DNA of 9,914 bases, taken from positions 1 to 9,914 of the forward strand of contig JAAURZ010000044.1 in NCBI GenBank assembly GCA_012031955.1, read 5' to 3'. The notes beneath the pieces were generated by a model. It saw only the letters and a program-made list of their open reading frames with translations. It was not told where the DNA came from and made no database searches. This DNA is from Bacteroidia bacterium. GTDB lineage: Bacteria > Bacteroidota > Bacteroidia > Cytophagales > Cyclobacteriaceae. The position numbers were made by a program, and so were the translations under genes. Position 1 is the stretch's first letter; each line of letters begins with the position of its first letter. Positions 7,085 through 9,914 of the stretch are shown in pieces.

Positions 7085-9157
7085 CTACCAGATCTTTACC
7101 CTCACCGAGTCGGCCCGGTACATTTTGTCGCCCGGTTTCACGCTAAAAGCAGTGTAAAAGTCCTCGTTGTTGGACAGCGGCCCGTTAGCCCGGTACATAG
7201 CCGGTGCATGCGGGTCGGTCTGCACCTGGGTGCGCAGGCTCTCTTCTTTGTATTTGATACGCCAGATAGTTGCCCACGAAATAAAGAAGCGCTGCTCGGG
7301 TGTAAAACCGTCGATGAGGCCGGGGCTGCCGTGTTCTTTCAGGTAGCGCTGCAAGCCGGCGTAAGCCACGGCCACTCCACCCAGGTCGCCGATGTTTTCG
7401 CCCAGGGTGAATTTACCTTGCACGTGCACGTCTTTCAACGGTTCGTACGCGTCGAACTGGGCTGCGTAGGCATTGCCCTTGGTCTGGAATTTTTCCAGGT
7501 CTTCGTCGGTCCACCAGTTTTTCAGGTTTCCTTCGGCGTCGAACTTGCTTCCCTGGTCGTCGAAGCCGTGTGATATTTCATGGCCGATCACCGCGCCGAT
7601 GCCACCGTAGTTCACCGCGTCGTCGGCACGATAGTCGTAGAAGGGCGGCTGAAGGATGGCGGCCGGAAATACGATCTCATTGAAGGTCGGGTTGTAGTAC
7701 GCATTCACTGTCTGCGGTGTCATACGCCATTCTTTTTTATCGACAGGTTTGCCTAGCTTGTCGAGCATGCGCTGCATGTTGAATTTTCTTCCGTTTATTA
7801 CGTTTTGCGCATACGATGCTTTCTCCGGATTCTTGTCGACTTGCAAGCCGGCGTAGTCGCGCCACTCATCGGGATAGCCTATCTTGACGGAGAACGTGCT
7901 GAGTTTGTTCAGCGCCTTCGCTTTGGTTGAGTCCGACATCCAGTCGAGCCCTTTGATGCGCTCCGCGAATGCCAGCTTGATATTTTCGACCATCTCAATC
8001 GCTTTTTGCTTGGCCTCCGGCGGGAAGTTCTTGTCGACATAGAGCTTTCCTATGGCCTCGCCCAACGTGCCGTTAGTGGCGTCGAGCACGCGCTTCCACC
8101 TGGGCCTGAGTTCTTCAATGCCACGCAGGTATTTGGTGTTGAATTCGAAGTCTTCAACCACCAGCGCGTAGTTGAGGAACGGCGCCGCCATGTCGATCAA
8201 TTTCCAACGAAGGTAGGCGCGCACGTTTTCCATTTTCGTTTTCGCAAATACTTCAGGCAGGCCATCCATGAAACCGAGGTCGGAAATAATCACGGAATCC
8301 ATTCCCGAAATACCGAGGTCCTTCAGGTAGGTGTCCCAATTCACCGACGGTACGATTGACTGAAGCTGAGCGATCGATCGCTTGTTGTAGCGCTTGTTAG
8401 GATCGCGGCGGTCTTCTTTTGTCATGGTGTTGTTGGCCAGCGCGGTCTCTATCACCATGATGGCGTCGGCGTGGTTGGCGGCTTCCTGGGGCATTTCGCC
8501 GGCGAGCACAAACATGTCGGTCATGTGTTTCACATACTTTTCACGTGTCTCCGCCGATTTAGGGTCGGTCTTCGTGTAGTAGTCGCGTTCGGGCAAACCC
8601 AGTCCGCTCGCTCCTATATATAAAGCCACCTGGTCGCTCTTCTTCAAATCGTTGTTCACAAATATGCCGAAGAAGGCGCCGGTGCCTACGCGTTGCTGCT
8701 CGACCAGGTATTTCTGAAGTTCAAGCGGCGTGGTAATGGCGTTGATTTTATCCAGGTAAGGTTGTATGGGTTTGATGCCCATGGCCTCGGCTTGCGCGGA
8801 GTCCATGCCGATGGCGAAAAAGTCAGACGCCTTGCGCTGGTCCGATCCATCGGGATACTGGTCGCCCGTGGCGGATTCTTTCAGCACAGCGAGCACGTCG
8901 TTGCGGGTATTTTCGCCAAGCTCGGAAAAGCTCCCCCACCTGCCCTGGTCTGCGGGTATCTCGGTTCGCGCGATCCAGCCACCGTTTACAAAAAGAAAGA
9001 AGTCGTCGGCAGGCCGCACCGTGGTGTCCATGTTTTCCAGGTTTATGCCCACACCTTTTGCAAGCTTCGACTCGGTGGAGGTAGAGCACCCGCAGCATAC
9101 GGCCATCGCCACCGCCAGTGCCACAATCATATAGTGTTGGAATTTCTTTAAGAACAT
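7085..9157 (-). CDS. M13-family (neprilysin/PepO-like) zinc metallopeptidase, probable lipoprotein
   Basis: A secreted or envelope-anchored endopeptidase that cuts oligopeptides, 690 residues, the usual length for bacterial M13 enzymes, with an intact frame. The start at 9157 is preferred over an in-frame ATG at 9202 because MFLKKFQHYM runs straight into the hydrophobic core IVALAVAMAV and then CCGCSTS. Cys24 is the likely lipid-attachment site, though the lipobox is not ideal. Residues ~35-400 form the M13 N-terminal domain (DDFFLFVNGGW near its start). The catalytic domain has NAYY at 485-488 for substrate binding, zinc motif HEISH at 526-530 with catalytic Glu527, ENIGD at 587-591 carrying the third zinc ligand Glu587 and Asp591, His650 in DPHAP, and Arg656 before NGP. 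It ends in VKIW, like other M13 proteins. No link to tryptophan synthesis is evident; it looks like an independent neighbour. Confidence 0.95.
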   Translation of the reverse strand: MFLKKFQHYMIVALAVAMAVCCGCSTSTESKLAKGVGINLENMDTTVRPADDFFLFVNGGWIARTEIPADQGRWGSFSELGENTRNDVLAVLKESATGDQYPDGSDQRKASDFFAIGMDSAQAEAMGIKPIQPYLDKINAITTPLELQKYLVEQQRVGTGAFFGIFVNNDLKKSDQVALYIGASGLGLPERDYYTKTDPKSAETREKYVKHMTDMFVLAGEMPQEAANHADAIMVIETALANNTMTKEDRRDPNKRYNKRSIAQLQSIVPSVNWDTYLKDLGISGMDSVIISDLGFMDGLPEVFAKTKMENVRAYLRWKLIDMAAPFLNYALVVEDFEFNTKYLRGIEELRPRWKRVLDATNGTLGEAIGKLYVDKNFPPEAKQKAIEMVENIKLAFAERIKGLDWMSDSTKAKALNKLSTFSVKIGYPDEWRDYAGLQVDKNPEKASYAQNVINGRKFNMQRMLDKLGKPVDKKEWRMTPQTVNAYYNPTFNEIVFPAAILQPPFYDYRADDAVNYGGIGAVIGHEISHGFDDQGSKFDAEGNLKNWWTDEDLEKFQTKGNAYAAQFDAYEPLKDVHVQGKFTLGENIGDLGGVAVAYAGLQRYLKEHGSPGLIDGFTPEQRFFISWATIWRIKYKEESLRTQVQTDPHAPAMYRANGPLSNNEDFYTAFSVKPGDKMYRADSVRVKIW

Positions 9158-9171
9158 TTCAGTTTTTTTTA

Positions 9172-9203
9172 TAAGAATAGCTGGTAATTCCATGTCTTTC
9201 AAA
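9172..9203 (-). promoter_or_regulatory. Candidate promoter for the M13 peptidase gene
   Basis: On the minus strand TTTG (9203-9200) is followed after exactly 20 bases by TATTCTTA (9179-9172), a partial match to TAnnTTTG with two of the last four bases differing. It would start transcription about 8 bases before the ATG at 9157 and so exclude the upstream ATG at 9202. Spacing fits well but the -7 box is weak. Confidence 0.35.
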
Positions 9204-9304
9204 AGGAATTATGTGAATGGAGTTTTCATTAAGACGTGATTCACGGTAACTTCGCCGGTACCGGGCTTGTTATCTAGCTGATACTATGACCTGACTGTCT
9301 GCAC

Positions 9305-9865
9305 ATGGCAACACCAAGCATCCACATTATCGCGGCGATACGCGGGACTGCGCAACGACTGGCCGGCAGCGACGCCTACCAGTGGGGCCACATGGGTCTG
9401 TGCAACTGCGGTTTCCTGGCGCAGCAGGTGACGCACTTAAGGAAAGACGAAATTCATGCGCGCGCCATGGAACGCCACGGCGACTGGAGCGACCAGCTTA
9501 ATGATTACTGCCCCACGAGCGGGCTGCCTATGGACGACCTGATCACGTCCATGCTCGGCTTCGGATTCGACGTCGAAGACTTGCGCCACCTCGAACGGCT
9601 GTCCGACGGCCGGGTGCTCCGATGTCTGCCATTCCACCGGCGGGCGCTGCAACACAATGTTAAGGCAGACGTGATCACCTATCTACAAGCGTGGGCCGGC
9701 CTGCTGGAGCAGGAGTTGCTCGACGTAAGGGTACCCGCGTTGCACATGGCTACGGCGGAAGTACAAAGAAAGCACAGTCCCTGGGTTCGTCTCCCTGGTT
9801 TACGAAGCGCATCCAGCGTTTATGAATACCTTCTTCGACGAGCCCGCATTTGCGCAGCACGCTGA
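9305..9865 (+). CDS. Conserved protein of unknown function with a CNC motif
   Basis: An open frame of 186 residues; I recall similar Bacteroidota proteins but know no function. The first ~140 residues look like a genuine protein: AYQWGHMGLCNCGFLAQQVT, then HGDWSDQLNDYCPTSG, MDDLITSMLGFGFDVEDLRH and ITYLQAWAGLLEQELLD. Cys33, Cys35 and Cys69 with nearby His could bind a metal, which is a guess. No signal peptide or membrane segment is seen, so it is probably cytoplasmic and helical. It diverges from the M13 gene across a 147-base gap. From about residue 149 on, the frame overlaps the opposite-strand acetyltransferase end and becomes Arg-rich. The real stop is probably lost to a base error, perhaps the TAA at 9726-9728 in the next frame. 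The start ATG has no clear ribosome binding site. Confidence 0.7.
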   Translation: MATPSIHIIAAIRGTAQRLAGSDAYQWGHMGLCNCGFLAQQVTHLRKDEIHARAMERHGDWSDQLNDYCPTSGLPMDDLITSMLGFGFDVEDLRHLERLSDGRVLRCLPFHRRALQHNVKADVITYLQAWAGLLEQELLDVRVPALHMATAEVQRKHSPWVRLPGLRSASSVYEYLLRRARICAAR

Positions 9866-9914
9866 TAGACGCTGTGTTGTCAGTATCTACCAGTGTCCAG
9901 ATGCGGTATATGCC
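9750..9914 (-). CDS. GNAT-family acetyltransferase (RimJ/RimL-like), C-terminal part
   Basis: The last 54 residues of a gene that starts beyond the right edge. It begins GIYRIWTLVDTDNTASISVL and continues RKCGLVEEGIHKRWMRFVNQ, then EPRDCAFFVLPP and stop TAG. The pattern R.W..VD..N.AS..VL.K.GF.EEG, followed by a short strand with 'PRD', is the C-terminal half of the GNAT fold as in RimJ/RimL-type N-acetyltransferases that use acetyl-CoA. The acetyl-CoA binding loop should lie just outside the window. It converges on the plus-strand gene of unknown function, whose open frame overlaps it by ~115 bases as written. Substrate cannot be told. Confidence 0.8.
   Translation of the reverse strand, partial: GIYRIWTLVDTDNTASISVLRKCGLVEEGIHKRWMRFVNQGDEPRDCAFFVLPP

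Noticed and set aside
5..9914. Search for CRISPR arrays, tRNA or rRNA genes and insertion sequences
   Set aside because: No spaced direct repeats, tRNA-like cloverleaf, rRNA segment, transposase or terminal inverted repeats were recognised by eye.

Overview
The window looks like chromosomal DNA from a member of the Bacteroidota, probably near Chitinophagaceae. The grounds are unfused tryptophan genes in the order trpE-G-D-C-F-B-A, a gene for the short ribosomal protein THX, promoter-like sequences of the TTTG/TAnnTTTG type, start codons mostly without Shine-Dalgarno sequences, and the sequence style of the Trp proteins. The taxonomic call is inference; the gene calls rest on motifs read directly.

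Layout, right to left, because nearly everything is on the minus strand. At the right edge is the C-terminal end of a GNAT-type acetyltransferase (minus, 9914 to 9750). It converges on a plus-strand conserved protein of unknown function that starts at 9305. Next comes a complete M13-family (neprilysin/PepO-like) zinc metallopeptidase with a signal peptide, probably a lipoprotein (9157 to 7085). A Bacteroidota-type promoter (7060 to 7029) then precedes a 55-residue THX gene (7001 to 6834). Only 21 bases further on is an 18-residue leader peptide with three consecutive Trp codons (6812 to 6756). It is followed by mutually exclusive RNA hairpins ending in a GC-rich terminator (6721 to 6698): a complete ribosome-mediated tryptophan attenuator. 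Then come trpE (from 6664), trpG, trpD, trpC, trpF, trpB and trpA, joined by ATGA overlaps or 4-base gaps. Last is the start of a type I-beta DAHP synthase gene (from 261), overlapping the trpA stop and cut by the left edge.

Together these genes take chorismate to tryptophan: TrpE/TrpG anthranilate synthase, TrpD phosphoribosyltransferase, TrpF isomerase, TrpC indole-3-glycerol-phosphate synthase and TrpA/TrpB tryptophan synthase. The trailing DAHP synthase makes the precursor for the shikimate pathway. The attenuator should place all of this under control of charged tRNA-Trp, while THX lies upstream of it and escapes that control.

The sequence carries at least twelve apparent single-base insertions or deletions inside otherwise conserved genes: one in the DAHP synthase gene, one in trpA, two in trpF, three in trpC, two in trpG and three in trpE. 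Shifting frame at each point restores family motifs and correct lengths, so base-level sequencing or assembly errors are more likely than real gene decay. trpB, trpD, THX and the M13 peptidase read cleanly. Gene boundaries given here are the repaired ones.
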